Positions 16,921 through 27,255 of a stretch of 34,714 nt of DNA are shown piece by piece. Origin of the DNA: Calothrix sp. HK-06. GTDB taxonomy: Bacteria; Cyanobacteriota; Cyanobacteriia; Cyanobacteriales; Nostocaceae. The stretch is from NCBI RefSeq assembly GCF_001904745.1, contig NZ_MRCD01000093.1:1-34714 (forward strand), written 5' to 3'. The translations under genes were made by a program, and so were the position numbers. How positions within the stretch are numbered: the stretch's first letter is position 1; every line of letters begins with the position of its first letter. The notes under the pieces are model-generated. The model made no database searches, was not told where the DNA came from, and saw only the letters and a program-made list of their open reading frames with translations.

Positions 16921-17206
16921 TCAAGAATCAGCAACTTTACCACTATACGGCAGTAGTATACTAAACTCGGCGCCTAATCTCAATGGTGATCTAAAAAACA
17001 ACTGTCCGCTATGCTGCATTATCATTTGATGGTTAATCGATAACCTTAAACCCGTCTTTGTCCTACAGGTTATAGTGTAAAAAATAAGTGACGAAATACC
17101 TGGTTAAAACGCTTTTGCGCTTCGGTATAATTACTAGCTGCGACAGGCGCCTCCTGTTCCCCTATAATTAATTCTAGTTCTGGAATAATATCTATAAATA
17201 GACGAT
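16921..17206 (-). pseudogene. internally deleted copy of the adjacent hybrid kinase gene
   Basis: On the minus strand, 17206-17105 encodes [12 protein letters not shown], then APVAASNYTEAQKRFNQVF. This corresponds to the AAA-ATPase region of the intact kinase (there RFNQAF, coded near 21254-21370). The frame then passes directly into FFTL, a stop codon and PVGQ, matching the FFTTKPVGQ of the kinase catalytic domain at the far C-terminus (coded near 17340-17490). A one-base deletion follows, then the C-terminal sequence continues (LSINHQMIMQHSGQ, AEFSILLPYS) to a TGA at 16921. About 1250 codons present in the parent are missing between the two blocks. Confidence 0.88.
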
Positions 17207-17239
17207 GCCTGTGGGAGTAATATCAGAGTATATAACAGA

Positions 17240-17267
17240 GTAGAGATAAAATTAATTCGGTCTCTAC
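17240..17267. repeat. degenerate copy of the 28-bp palindromic repeat
   Basis: It begins GTAGAGAT and ends GTCTCTAC with a central ATTAATT, matching the perfect palindrome at 1012-1039 with several changes. It lies about 55 bp after the stop codon of the big kinase, in a terminator-like position. Confidence 0.55.
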
Positions 17268-17321
17268 AAGTTAAAAACAGGCGCCTTGCCTCTAAAATTA
17301 ATCATATAGACCAGTTGTAAC

Positions 17322-20300
17322 TCATTGACTAGTAGTTTCTTGATTATATGGCAGTAGTATAGTAAACTCAGTTCCAACTCCCGGTTGTGATGTGAAAAAT
17401 AACTTTCCTTTATGCTGCATTATAATTTGATGGCTAATGGATAACCCTAAACCAGTTCCCTGTCCTACTGGTTTCGTTGTAAAAAATGGGTCGAGTATTT
17501 TCTCTCTGATTGCCGGATTAATTCCTTTTCCATTGTCTGCAATCAATACAGCGATTTGATTGTTTCTTAATTCGGTAATAATTCTTATTTTCGGTGCCTT
17601 AATATTTACCACAGCATCAATGGCATTATTAAGTAGATGCATAAATACCTGGTTTAATTCTCCTGCAAAACAAAATACTTGAGGTAAATTACTATACTCT
17701 TTAATAACTTGAATTTTTTCTAACTTTTTGCCCAAAAGCATTAAAGTATTATTTAAACCCTCATGAATATCAGCTTTTTTATAATCAGCTTCATCCAAAC
17801 GCGCAAAATTTCTCAAAGACAGTACAATATCCTTTACCCTTGCAACTCCATTCTTCATCGACATGAACGCTTTAGGTAAATCGGATTGCATAAATTCCAA
17901 ATCAAAGTTATTCTCATCATTGATAACTGAATTTGGATAATCTTGCTGATACTTATGCACTATATCAAGTAAAGATTGGGTAGCTTCGTGCGTATATGTA
18001 ATATTACCCTGAATAAAATTGATGGGATTGTTAATTTCGTGAGCTATTCCCGCAACTAGTTGTCCTAAACTCGACATTTTCTCACTTTGAATCAATTTTA
18101 GCTGAGTAGAACGTAATTCTTGAGTACGTTCAGAAACTTTTTGCTCCAAAGTCTCATAAAACCGTGCATTTTCTAAAGAGATTGCAGCTTGTGCAGCAAT
18201 TACACCAAGTAGTTCTATATGATTACTTGTAAAGGCGCCTTTTATCAGATTGTTCTCTAAATATAAAATTCCAACCAGTTCATTTTGATTGATGATTGGG
18301 AAAATTAAAGCTGACAATGGCTGATACTTTTGTATGTAAGCATCTTTACTCCATATCTCAAAGGCACCATCATCTAATAATAAGTAATTACGAGTGCGCT
18401 GCACATAATATATAAGAGAAGCAGGTAATTGATCAGATTCGGTAAGCGCGATAGATTGTAGTAATTTTGCACTATCAGTATCAGTGTCTAAAACAGCTTC
18501 TATATATAAATCTTGTTGACGTACTGCTAAAAAGTAGATTTTTTGCGCTCCTGCGTTCTCACGTATTAATTGCATTAGTGTGAACAGCAGTTTATCGATG
18601 ACTATCTCGCTTGATAGAGCTTGATATGCTTTGACTATTGTAGTTATATCAAATGAGGCGCCTTTATAAGTAGTAGCTGTATTCGTTGTCTGAGTTGTAT
18701 TAGTTTTAGTACTATTTAATTGTGAAGTAGGTTGTGAGATAATCGTAGCAAGAATTGGATATTGTAATTCGAGTTGTTTGACTTTCGCGTTTGCTCCCCA
18801 CTTTTTGTAAGCATAATAAGCATCACTCAAATAAAGTTTGGCAATTTTTGTTTTATCTTGACTCAAATAAAATTCACCCGCTAGTTCGGATGCTAAAGCA
18901 ACTTCAAGAATAAATTCATTTTCACTTGCGTTTTTAATCGCAGCATCATAAAACTGCATCGCTTCCCAATACTTACCTAATATCCGAGACTTCTCTGCTT
19001 CAACTAACTCATATTTATTTTGATAATTACTAGGACAATGTACTGCCCATTCTTTCATTTGTGCTTGATTTAATTCAATCTGATTTAAATACACTTCTTG
19101 TTGTGATGAACAGACATTGACATAATCAGCAATCAGTGACAAAGAATAATAAAAATTGTGTTGCGGTATCGCTACTGATGATATCATAGTCATCTTATTC
19201 TTTTCTGCTAAGACAGCATATTCGATAGCTTCTATATATTGCTTGAATAAGTAATTAAGAATTAACTTAGAAAAGTCAACTATAAACATCAAAAGCGAAA
19301 TTTTGTTATCAACAATAAATGGCATCATTTTATTTTCATCAAAGCTTTGCCCGTTTAGCTTGCATGGATGACTATTTACATCTTTTAAATTCAAACTTAA
19401 TTGATGTAAAATTTTAATAAAATAAATAGAAACAAATTGGTTAAGTCTCTCTAAAAAAATAATTTTTTCAGCTATCTTAGCATCAATCAAATCAATTGTC
19501 TCTGTACTGAATATTAGATTAAGACAATAATAATTAGAACCAATACCAACGTATTCTAAATCACCTATTTCGATTCCTTTATATATTGTCTGTAAAAGTG
19601 GTTGTAATGTGAATTTAATATGTTGTTTCCAATGATTAATTAAACTATAATAAATTACTTTTACTTTCGCATAAAATCTATTATCATTAAATTTGTCTAA
19701 AATTTTAAGTGATAATAACCCATATCGATAACCTAAATCAATATTGCCAATACCATTGCTATTAAAACCACAAGCAATGTACGCATAAGCAGCAGTACCC
19801 GAATGACCATATTGCATACAAATATCTGCCATAGTCAAGATGATTTTTCTATATAAGTTAGCATCACACATGAATGCACAACCTGAAAATCTCACCAGCA
19901 CTTTTAACACAGCTATTTGGTATTCATCCTGAATTTCTGGTAAATTCTCTAATTTCTGAAAATCCACATCCTCTGGTAATTCTTCTAGCAAGTTAACTTT
20001 TAGTTTTTTGAGTGCTTCTATTCCAAATTCAATTCCATTCTGGTACTGCCCTGTACTGTAATAAGTTCGCAGTATTATTTCGTATGCAGGAACTTTATCG
20101 AGTACATCTACAGCTTGGCTTAATATAACTTTACTCAATTCTAACGCACGTTGATGATTGATATTTAAAAATTCGGCGCCTGCTAATTCTGTATATAAAT
20201 CTAAAGTCAGTTTATAATGAGTTTGCCAGCTATTTTTAGGTAGTAGTTTTGAACTGAAGTTTAAATTACAGACTGCTGCATCATATGCATTTGCCGCTTT

Positions 20301-22592
20301 GGCTTTTTGACTTGCTTTAATGTTAAGCTGTATTAGCTGCTCTTTAGATGACGGCGTTAACAAATCAACTGCAATGTTAAGATGATTAACAGTATCTAAT
20401 ATATTATCTTCTAACTTGTTGAATAAGGTATTTAGTAAAAACTGACCAATTTTTAAATGTATAGCTGGTTTTTTATTCTCTGGAATTAGGCAATAAGCAG
20501 CTTGTTGTACTCTATCATGAAGAAATTTAAACTCTAACTTGGAATCTCCAGCATCAAAACTATTTGCCATTAACAACGATAATTTAGAGCTATGAGCAAT
20601 TGGTAGAATAAATCCTTGCTGTATTGCTATCCACAGAGTGTTAAGAAGTTCAGATATAGATAAATCTAATACTGCTGCTAATATATCTAACTCAAAGCAG
20701 GCGCCAATACAAGCTGCAAACTGTAACGCTGACTGTGTTGTATCGGGTAATTTACTAATATTACTCGACATTAGCTCCACAACACCCAAGTTGATAATAC
20801 CCGCATTTTGAATTTGCTCCAAATCCCAACTCCAACACCCAGAAGCAAAATCAAAGCGTAGTAATTCTTCTTGATACAGCGTTTTCAGCATCTGCGTCAA
20901 AAAGAAAGGATTACCCAATGTTTTATTGAATAACAATAATGCTAACTCTTGATGATGCGTTGTTAATGCTTCTTGTAGAGCATCGCTGACTAACTGTTGT
21001 ACACACTCAAGTGCTATAGGTTTCACTGTTATATAATTTACTGTTGTTCCAGCTTTTTGGATATCCTCTACAGTTTGCATTAGTACATGTGTAGAACTGA
21101 CTTCATTATCTCGGTACGCTCCAATCAAGAGCAAATATTGACTATCGCTATCTGTAATTAAAAGCTGCATCAACTTTAACGAGGCAATATCTGCCCATTG
21201 TAAATCATCGATAAATATAACTAAAGGATGTTCCTTCAAAGCAAAAACATCTACAAACGCTCGAAATGCTTGGTTAAAACGGTTTTGTGCTTCGGTAAAA
21301 CCCAAAGCTGCAACAGGCGCCGCAGGTTGCCCTATAATTAATTCTAGTTCTGGAATAATATCTATAATCACCTGTCCGTTGGCACCTAATGCAACTAGTA
21401 ACTTATCTTTCCAAACTCTTAACTCTTGGGTACTGAGTGTAAGTAACTCCTGTATTAGTGATTTAAAAGCTTGAGTAAAAGCAGCATAAGGGACTGTGCG
21501 CTGAAATTGGTCGAATTTGCCGAAGACGAAAAATCCTCGTTGCTGCACAATAGGTTTGTGAATCTCGTGTACCAAAGAAGATTTTCCAATCCCAGAATAT
21601 CCGGACACCAATACAACTTCACTTCTGTTGGTCTTTTTATCTTCTTTTGTAGTTCGTTCAAAAGCAGCTAATAACGTTTTGACTTCTTCTTCTCGTCCAT
21701 ACAGTTTTTCTGGAATGAGCAGTTGAGCAGTTTTGTCACTCTCCCCTAATGCAAAATCTCTAATTTCTCCAGTGGTTTTAATATCATCCAAGCAGCGTTG
21801 TAAATCTTTTAATAATCCATTTGCGCTTTGGTAACGGTCTTCTGCGTTTTTAGCCATTAATTTCTCAATTATCGCAGCTAACACACGTGGTACAGTTGAA
21901 TTTGTTTGAAGAGATGGCGCCTGTTTAGCAATATGAGAATATATAATAGAGAGCGCATCATCCGATTGAAACGGTAAGTTTCCTGCAAGCATTTCATAGA
22001 AAGTTACCCCTAACGAGTAAAAATCGCTGCGGTAATCAAGCGAACGGTTCATTCGTCCAGTTTGTTCAGGAGATATATACGCTAAAGTTCCTTCGAGTTG
22101 TTTGAGGTTAACGATTTCGAGTGTCTGTTTATCTAAACGTGAAGCGATGCTAAAGTCTGTTAATTTAACTTCGTGCGTATCTAGATTTATAATGATGTTT
22201 GCTGGTTTGATGTCTTTGTGAATAATGTGGTGTTGATGCAGGTCTCCGAGTGCTTGTGCAAGTTGTACGGCAATACTTAGAAATGAAACGAGTGATAATT
22301 GATGATTTTCTAGGTAATGCTTGAGACTGATACCACCAAAATCTTCTAAAACCAAAACCACACTATTTTGATAGTTCTCTAAACTTATAGCTCTAACAAC
22401 CGTAGGCAAGTCTAGACTTTCAATAATACTGTACTCGTGCTTTAACCGTGCTACTTGCTCAAACGAAGGATATTCAGCTTTGAGTACCTTGAGGATTACT
22501 CGTCTAGATTCCGACACCCCTCGGTAAATTATTGAATTTAAGCCTTCATGAATTAATTCTGTAATTTCATAACCGAGTATCATCGACTGCAT
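17322..22592 (-). CDS. giant Ser/Thr kinase - AAA ATPase - GAF - histidine kinase hybrid
   Basis: About 1756 residues. Domains in order: a Ser/Thr protein kinase (about 5-270, [11 protein letters not shown], catalytic HKDIKPANI with Asp near 127, but DFS in place of DFG); an AAA_16/STAND-like ATPase (Walker [10 protein letters not shown] about 331-339, Walker [12 protein letters not shown] about 458-468); a long helical TPR-like region (to about 1300); a GAF domain (about 1310-1480); and a histidine kinase (H-box [10 protein letters not shown], His near 1518; N-box [15 protein letters not shown] boxes DNGKGI and GTGLGL). There is no receiver domain, so a separate response regulator is expected. 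This matches the cyanobacterial HstK-type two-headed kinases. The start at 22592 is chosen because GGAG lies 6 nt upstream in the tandem ATGs at 22598, 22595 and 22592. The longer open frame begins inside a repeat hairpin. A decayed copy lies just downstream. Confidence 0.9.
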   Translation of the reverse strand: MQSMILGYEITELIHEGLNSIIYRGVSESRRVILKVLKAEYPSFEQVARLKHEYSIIESLDLPTVVRAISLENYQNSVVLVLEDFGGISLKHYLENHQLSLVSFLSIAVQLAQALGDLHQHHIIHKDIKPANIIINLDTHEVKLTDFSIASRLDKQTLEIVNLKQLEGTLAYISPEQTGRMNRSLDYRSDFYSLGVTFYEMLAGNLPFQSDDALSIIYSHIAKQAPSLQTNSTVPRVLAAIIEKLMAKNAEDRYQSANGLLKDLQRCLDDIKTTGEIRDFALGESDKTAQLLIPEKLYGREEEVKTLLAAFERTTKEDKKTNRSEVVLVSGYSGIGKSSLVHEIHKPIVQQRGFFVFGKFDQFQRTVPYAAFTQAFKSLIQELLTLSTQELRVWKDKLLVALGANGQVIIDIIPELELIIGQPAAPVAALGFTEAQNRFNQAFRAFVDVFALKEHPLVIFIDDLQWADIASLKLMQLLITDSDSQYLLLIGAYRDNEVSSTHVLMQTVEDIQKAGTTVNYITVKPIALECVQQLVSDALQEALTTHHQELALLLFNKTLGNPFFLTQMLKTLYQEELLRFDFASGCWSWDLEQIQNAGIINLGVVELMSSNISKLPDTTQSALQFAACIGACFELDILAAVLDLSISELLNTLWIAIQQGFILPIAHSSKLSLLMANSFDAGDSKLEFKFLHDRVQQAAYCLIPENKKPAIHLKIGQFLLNTLFNKLEDNILDTVNHLNIAVDLLTPSSKEQLIQLNIKASQKAKAANAYDAAVCNLNFSSKLLPKNSWQTHYKLTLDLYTELAGAEFLNINHQRALELSKVILSQAVDVLDKVPAYEIILRTYYSTGQYQNGIEFGIEALKKLKVNLLEELPEDVDFQKLENLPEIQDEYQIAVLKVLVRFSGCAFMCDANLYRKIILTMADICMQYGHSGTAAYAYIACGFNSNGIGNIDLGYRYGLLSLKILDKFNDNRFYAKVKVIYYSLINHWKQHIKFTLQPLLQTIYKGIEIGDLEYVGIGSNYYCLNLIFSTETIDLIDAKIAEKIIFLERLNQFVSIYFIKILHQLSLNLKDVNSHPCKLNGQSFDENKMMPFIVDNKISLLMFIVDFSKLILNYLFKQYIEAIEYAVLAEKNKMTMISSVAIPQHNFYYSLSLIADYVNVCSSQQEVYLNQIELNQAQMKEWAVHCPSNYQNKYELVEAEKSRILGKYWEAMQFYDAAIKNASENEFILEVALASELAGEFYLSQDKTKIAKLYLSDAYYAYKKWGANAKVKQLELQYPILATIISQPTSQLNSTKTNTTQTTNTATTYKGASFDITTIVKAYQALSSEIVIDKLLFTLMQLIRENAGAQKIYFLAVRQQDLYIEAVLDTDTDSAKLLQSIALTESDQLPASLIYYVQRTRNYLLLDDGAFEIWSKDAYIQKYQPLSALIFPIINQNELVGILYLENNLIKGAFTSNHIELLGVIAAQAAISLENARFYETLEQKVSERTQELRSTQLKLIQSEKMSSLGQLVAGIAHEINNPINFIQGNITYTHEATQSLLDIVHKYQQDYPNSVINDENNFDLEFMQSDLPKAFMSMKNGVARVKDIVLSLRNFARLDEADYKKADIHEGLNNTLMLLGKKLEKIQVIKEYSNLPQVFCFAGELNQVFMHLLNNAIDAVVNIKAPKIRIITELRNNQIAVLIADNGKGINPAIREKILDPFFTTKPVGQGTGLGLSISHQIIMQHKGKLFFTSQPGVGTEFTILLPYNQETTSQ

Positions 22593-22912
22593 CATCATCT
22601 CCAGGGAAATCTTACTAACTGTCCTGTGTCTATATTTCCCACTGGCAAAACAAATATAACCAATTGAATCAAAATAAAATTCTACCATTGACAAAATAAA
22701 TTTATTATGATATACAGGCATCTTGCCTGTACAGTCATATGTATAAAAATTTCGTTAATTACACAGATTCATCCTGTTAAATAGCGCTTTTTTGTGTTAA
22801 CGCAGTTTGCCCTGAGGCCGAATAATACGTAATTTTTTAAAATCAAAGTAATAATATTTGCCTAGTGCTAGGATGTTTACCACAGAGACTTCTAGGATAG
22901 AGAGAGAAGAAT
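22593..22912. other. intergenic region upstream of the kinase, with a repeat hairpin
   Basis: No gene is seen. At 22713-22731 TACAGGCA and TGCCTGTA pair perfectly around a 3-base loop, a short repeat type common between cyanobacterial genes. The rest is AT-rich and should hold the kinase promoter, but no convincing -35/-10 pair was found. Confidence 0.5.
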
Positions 22913-23494
22913 TTACCGTGATAAAGGATTTTTATTTTGTGCTGCTGCATTTACTGTTTGCTCAATCCGGTTTAGTCTGGTTTCTAGGCGCCTAGCAGAT
23001 GTAACCCATAACAGGATATTCTTTTTAGAGGTGTTGCTAAATGCTTGGAAATTCTGGAACGCTATCTCGTTTGCTTGCAAAGCTAATTGTAAATCATCTG
23101 GAATAATCAACGCTTCGATAGCATCCAAGCTAGTCCAGGAACCATCAAGTTTTGCTGCTTCAATTTTAATTAAACCAGCTTCGGTCATTAAACCTTGTTC
23201 GGTAAGCTCTTCTATATATTGTTTATTTAGCTTTGACCAAACGCTTTTGGGTTTGCGAGGTGTAAATATTTGCATGTAAGTGAGAGCATCTAAAGATTTA
23301 ACTTTGCTATCAATCCAGCCAAAACACAAAGCTTCTTTTACAGCTTCGCTATATTTTACACTTGGTTTACCGCTTTTAACTTTGTAATAAATAAGCCAAA
23401 TCCCAATACAAGTACTGTGGTTTTCTCTAAGCCATTGGCGCCATTCTTGACGTGATGACGCATAGATCGATTTTAGCGTATCTTCTTTTTGCAT
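22913..23494 (-). CDS. YdeI/OmpD-associated family protein
   Basis: A 193-residue soluble protein. It shows the conserved pattern of the YdeI family: WRQWLRENHSTCIGIWLIYYK near the N-terminus, YSEAVKEALCFGWIDSKVKS in the middle, FTPRKPKSVWSKLNK after it, and a C-terminal helical tail LLWVTSARRLETRLNRIEQT. Length is normal for the family. Members have been linked to resistance to antimicrobial peptides or bacteriocins in other bacteria, and many remain uncharacterised. It is monocistronic on the minus strand. The next gene downstream is the big kinase, 320 bp away, so co-transcription is unlikely. Confidence 0.85.
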   Translation of the reverse strand: MQKEDTLKSIYASSRQEWRQWLRENHSTCIGIWLIYYKVKSGKPSVKYSEAVKEALCFGWIDSKVKSLDALTYMQIFTPRKPKSVWSKLNKQYIEELTEQGLMTEAGLIKIEAAKLDGSWTSLDAIEALIIPDDLQLALQANEIAFQNFQAFSNTSKKNILLWVTSARRLETRLNRIEQTVNAAAQNKNPLSR

Positions 23495-24128
23495 TATATA
23501 TTTTATTTAAACCTAAAGATAGATGTAATTTTATTCTGATTTTGAGAAATATAATACCCCTGAATTATAAAAGTTTAATAAAATATTATTATCTAAAAAT
23601 CAGTGTCAAAGATTTGAACTTTGTGCTAACTTTGCGCTAAGATTTTCTGGTTGAGAATCGCAAATATTTTACTCAATGCTCGTTATTTTGCGCGACCTGT
23701 GTTATGCTCTGAAACGTTTTGTCAAGTTAACTTAACCTACTCGTATTATTGTGAGTTAAGTTTGACTGTTAACTATTTCGGCTAAGTCAGTTTTAAGTTT
23801 GTGTGCCTGTTTTTTGAAAAGGGCTGTTTATTAAGGAAAACAACAGCTATGTATTGTACATCTAATCTCAAAACGAATTGTAATTGTCTACTAAGTTATG
23901 TTATTTTACTCCGGCGCCGGAGTAATTAACATAGATGTCTGATGAAAAATACAGAAGTTTACATCTCATACTTCTGTTAGAAATAAGCTTTTTTTACTCC
24001 GCTGTCTGTGGACTCTGTGACTCTGTGGTAAAAATATTTACCATTAATGGCATTTGCATGGATTAGTACTTAGAAAAGCACTCTTCGTGCTTAGTACGAG
24101 TACCTTAAATACACAATTTTTGCGTAAT
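23495..24128. other. 634-bp gene-free region with strong hairpins
   Basis: No protein gene is supported. It contains an inverted repeat ACTTAAC / GTTAAGT (23730-23736 and 23755-23761). A long nearly perfect hairpin at 23897-23933 is centred on ACTCCGGCGCCGGAGT. A second hairpin at 23951-23977 (ACAGAAGT / ACTTCTGT) is followed 11 nt later by seven T residues (23989-23995). The last two together look like the 3' end of a transcript on the plus strand, but no gene precedes them. Confidence 0.5.
23897..23933. repeat. long hairpin with a GGCGCC centre
   Basis: TATGTTATTTTACTCCGGC pairs with GCCGGAGTAATTAACATA, broken only by one bulge and one mismatch. The central 20 bp (TTACTCCGGCGCCGGAGTAA) are perfectly palindromic. 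The hairpin is not adjacent to the end of any recognised gene. Confidence 0.6.
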
Positions 24129-24629
24129 ATGATGTCCAATAATTTGAGTTACAACCAGGTTTATGATGAGATAAACCAGCATAAAGGTAAGTTGCTAACT
24201 CCTTTTCAGCACAAAACTCTGCTCAAGTATCTACAAACAAATTTGCAGCGAGAATATCGTTGTCGAATTGAAATAATGCTACTAGCAGACGCAGGTAAAT
24301 ATCAGAGTCAAATTTGTGAAATTGTCGGTTGTTCGCAAGAAATGGTACGTTATTGGATTGCTATTGCAGAAGCTGGTTTAGCGCACAAATGGAATTCACG
24401 ACCAATTGGTAGACTCAAAACTGTCAACAATCAGTTTTTAGTACGTTTGCAAGAACTTGTAAAACATAGTCCGCACGAATACGGTTATGCATTTGGGTGT
24501 TGGACAGCACAATGGTTAAGTAAGCATCTTGCTCAAGAATTTGGCATTAAAGTCAGCGACCGTCATATTAATCGTTTGCTTAAAAAAATGGGACTTTCTA
24601 CAAAATCTACTAGTACTGTATGTGATTAA
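24129..24629 (+). CDS. HTH-only protein related to the N-terminus of IS630-type transposases
   Basis: About 166 residues. Residues about 40-85 (REYRCRIEIMLLADAGKYQS, QICEIVGCSQEMVRYWI) form a first helix-turn-helix. Residues about 125-160 (GYAFGCWTAQWLSKHLAQEF, DRHINRLLKKMGLS) form the second winged HTH, as in IS630-family transposases and Tc1-like DNA-binding halves. The catalytic DDE half is absent: the frame closes with TAA soon after the second HTH, and 25 bp later the convergent CHAT gene ends. No terminal inverted repeats or target duplication were found. It is therefore either a truncated transposase or a domesticated DNA-binding regulator, and the intact frame favours the latter slightly. 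The start is the first of two adjacent ATGs (24129, 24132); a TTG at 24054 extends the frame but adds nothing recognisable. Confidence 0.75.
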   Translation: MMSNNLSYNQVYDEINQHKGKLLTPFQHKTLLKYLQTNLQREYRCRIEIMLLADAGKYQSQICEIVGCSQEMVRYWIAIAEAGLAHKWNSRPIGRLKTVNNQFLVRLQELVKHSPHEYGYAFGCWTAQWLSKHLAQEFGIKVSDRHINRLLKKMGLSTKSTSTVCD

Positions 24630-24654
24630 TGAAAGAAAATTGCCTGTGCTACAA

Positions 24655-27255
24655 TTACAACCAATTACCTATTAATACATATGCTGCCCAATGGGTTGGC
24701 GCCTTATAATTAGGATGGTTGAGAAGTTTTAACTGTGCTTGTTGTAGCGCACTTGCTCTACTAAGTTTTGCGTCTTTCAATTTGCGATAAAATTCACCTA
24801 CAAATATTGCTGTTGGTTCATCTTCGATTTGCCATAATGAAGCAATTGTACTACGGGCGCCTGCTTTAATCGCGACTCCAGCTAAACCAAGAGCAGCACG
24901 TTTATCACCTTCGGCAGTTTGGCAAGCACTTAAAACAAGTAATTGTAGTGCTTCAAGTTGGGTTTGGTCACGACTACGCAATATATTATCGAATTCACGG
25001 ACGTTAATAGGTCCATCTGCTGCCAAAATAAACGTATTGTCTGCACGCGAACTAAATTGACCGTGAGTGGCAAGATGAACGATGTTAAAAGGTATATCGT
25101 GAACTAAATTGTTTAATTCTTTACTAGTAAACTGCTGATTTAGCAATGTTTTGGTTTTAATGCCAGCTTGGGTAATTTGCTCTAACTCTAATTTTATTCC
25201 AGGTAAAGAAGCAAATTTTTTATATGGATATGGGGGTTCGATTAAACCAGCAGTTAAAGCGTTTAGCTTTTGTCTTTGCAATGGTTGAGGGTCTAAAAGC
25301 TGTAAAGACGCATTCATTGCAATTGCATATTTTTCAACCAAGTAATTTTTTCCATCAAAGAGCGCTGAGAATGGTATGCTACCCAATACAGTGTCAGGAA
25401 TAAATACAAGAGTATTAACACCATTAGGCGCCAAATTAGGTTCTAACTGTTTAACTAGCCATGTATAAAGCTTTTGCGATTGAATTTTTAAGCTTTCAGT
25501 TGCTGAAGGGTCGATAAAATCGTGTCTGAGTTGGGCAACTGTTTTCTCTACTTCAGCTTGACTTATTTTAGTTGTATAGAGTTTTAGCTGTTGATTGGGA
25601 ATTTTGACTATAACTTGGAGTGTGTCGGTAAGAATAATAGGATAAAGTATAGCTGTATTCGGATTGTCTTTATCTACAACTTTATCTAAAACAACTTTTT
25701 TGCCTTGTAAACAAGCTTCTTTAAAAAAGTTATCGAGTTCGGCAAGTTGCAAAGCTTCGATATGCTGACGTGCTTTATCAAGAACTTTCGGGTCTGGGCG
25801 CCCTGAAGTTTGCGATTCTAGAAGTAGTGCGACCAATTGACGATATACTGGTTCTACGCTCTCTTTGAAACTAAACTGTACATCAGTATTCACCGCTACT
25901 AAGTCACTACGAAGTTTTGATAGCGTTTCTACTGCTGCATCATATGACGCAATGGCGCCTTTAATATCAAATTGTATACGTAACAATCGACCAAGCTGCC
26001 ACTGTAATTGATACGTAATCACATCATCTACATTTTCTGCTTGCGCTATTACCAAAGCCTGTTGAGTTAATTTTAGCGCTTCTGGATACTGTCGCGTTTT
26101 TTCATACAACTCTCCCATCTCACTTAATGCGTATGCATATGCATGATTATCATTTATATCGCGCGCAATTTGAATAGCAGTCGCAAGTACAGCATAAGCG
26201 CGCTGCGTATTACGGTCTATTTGCATTAAACGTTCTGCAAAGTTAATTCGCGCGTAAATAGCTGTGCGACTTGGTGGAAGTTGTTGAAGTAGTGGTTCAA
26301 TTACAGAGATTAAGCTTGTAGCTTCTGTATATTTTTTGGCTTGTATTAATAAACTTACATGATTCAGTAATGCTTCGACTTTAATTTGCGATAATGGAGA
26401 TATATCAACGGTTTGTTTGTAATATTCAATAGCTTGCTGTGATTTTCGTTCTGAGAGTGCATGATTTCCTAAACTAAATAAACTTTTGCCAACTTCAGTA
26501 TTATTATTTAAACCACGAGCAACTTTTAAACTTTGTTCTAAAATTATGCGTGATTGCTTTAAATCCCCCACTAATTGCAGAGCATCACCTAGCGAACGCA
26601 AACCCGCTAATTTCTCTATCGAATCTGGTTGTGAGTCAAATGCCGCATTTACTTCTTTGAGAAGTTTAACCGCGTTATAATAGTAACCCAATATTTGTAG
26701 TGACTGTGCTTGGTGAACACGCGCTTTCAAAGTACCGTGTTTATTACCTGCTTTCTCAAATACTTTTTCTGCTTGTCTCCATGTCGAGAGTGCTGCATTA
26801 GTTTGCCCTGTAGAAAATAATAGGCGCCCTTGTATGATTAAAGTTTGGGCTAACAGGTTTTTATTAGCTGGTTCTGCTCCTTGTAAACGCAAACTAGTTG
26901 TTAGCGCTTCAGATGCCAACTTCCAATTACCAAGCTGCTGATATGCTAAAGATAAGTTGCTCAAGGTGGCAGCTTGTTTTAAAGCATCACCTTTTTGTTG
27001 ATACTCTTGTACTGCTTGCTGTAATATTTGCACGGCTTCTGAATATCTGCCGACATCATATAATAGTTTGCCTTGGTCAATTTGAGATTTTTGGTTTTGA
27101 GTTATTGGGGTGATATTTTGTGTATGATGCGGGTTTGCAAGACTTGGTAGTGCAAACCCACATATTAATAAACTCATTAATATCAAATCTCGTCTAATCC
27201 ACAATTTTAAAATGGATTGTAAATAATGGAGAAATAAATACCATTTTCTTGCCAC
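24655..27255 (-). CDS. secreted TPR-CHAT protease
   Basis: An 866-residue protein. A basic N-terminus and hydrophobic stretch (LILMSLLICGFALPSLANP, cleavage plausible after ALPSLA) suggest export. Residues about 55-450 are TPR repeats (for example LLYDVGRYSEAVQILQQAV, ATLSNLSLAYQQLGNWKLAS). The C-terminal CHAT domain (about 580-866) has the dyad in VHLATHG (His731) and LSACQTAEG (Cys778), followed by GVAIKAGARSTIASLW and the conserved end THWAAYVLIGNW. Known CHAT proteases of this kind (HetF-type, separase-like, gasdermin-activating and Craspase types) cut specific partner proteins. The start codon lies inside the tpsB-like gene (49-bp overlap), so translation is probably coupled to it. An alternative ATG is at 27177. 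The overlap makes this protein a likely functional partner of the TPS exporter. Confidence 0.9.
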   Translation of the reverse strand: MARKWYLFLHYLQSILKLWIRRDLILMSLLICGFALPSLANPHHTQNITPITQNQKSQIDQGKLLYDVGRYSEAVQILQQAVQEYQQKGDALKQAATLSNLSLAYQQLGNWKLASEALTTSLRLQGAEPANKNLLAQTLIIQGRLLFSTGQTNAALSTWRQAEKVFEKAGNKHGTLKARVHQAQSLQILGYYYNAVKLLKEVNAAFDSQPDSIEKLAGLRSLGDALQLVGDLKQSRIILEQSLKVARGLNNNTEVGKSLFSLGNHALSERKSQQAIEYYKQTVDISPLSQIKVEALLNHVSLLIQAKKYTEATSLISVIEPLLQQLPPSRTAIYARINFAERLMQIDRNTQRAYAVLATAIQIARDINDNHAYAYALSEMGELYEKTRQYPEALKLTQQALVIAQAENVDDVITYQLQWQLGRLLRIQFDIKGAIASYDAAVETLSKLRSDLVAVNTDVQFSFKESVEPVYRQLVALLLESQTSGRPDPKVLDKARQHIEALQLAELDNFFKEACLQGKKVVLDKVVDKDNPNTAILYPIILTDTLQVIVKIPNQQLKLYTTKISQAEVEKTVAQLRHDFIDPSATESLKIQSQKLYTWLVKQLEPNLAPNGVNTLVFIPDTVLGSIPFSALFDGKNYLVEKYAIAMNASLQLLDPQPLQRQKLNALTAGLIEPPYPYKKFASLPGIKLELEQITQAGIKTKTLLNQQFTSKELNNLVHDIPFNIVHLATHGQFSSRADNTFILAADGPINVREFDNILRSRDQTQLEALQLLVLSACQTAEGDKRAALGLAGVAIKAGARSTIASLWQIEDEPTAIFVGEFYRKLKDAKLSRASALQQAQLKLLNHPNYKAPTHWAAYVLIGNWL

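Noticed and set aside
16842-16943. N-terminal extension of the DUF1822 gene from a GTG
   Set aside because: The extension overlaps the end of the kinase pseudogene, while the ATG at 16841 has a perfect AGGAG and begins the conserved family sequence.
22593-22721. 43-codon N-terminal extension of the giant kinase
   Set aside because: The extended start lies inside the repeat hairpin at 22713-22731 and encodes nothing typical. The GGAG before the tandem ATGs near 22592-22598 supports the shorter form.
24054-24629. Complete IS630-type insertion sequence
   Set aside because: No DDE catalytic half, no terminal inverted repeats and no target-site duplication could be found around the HTH gene.
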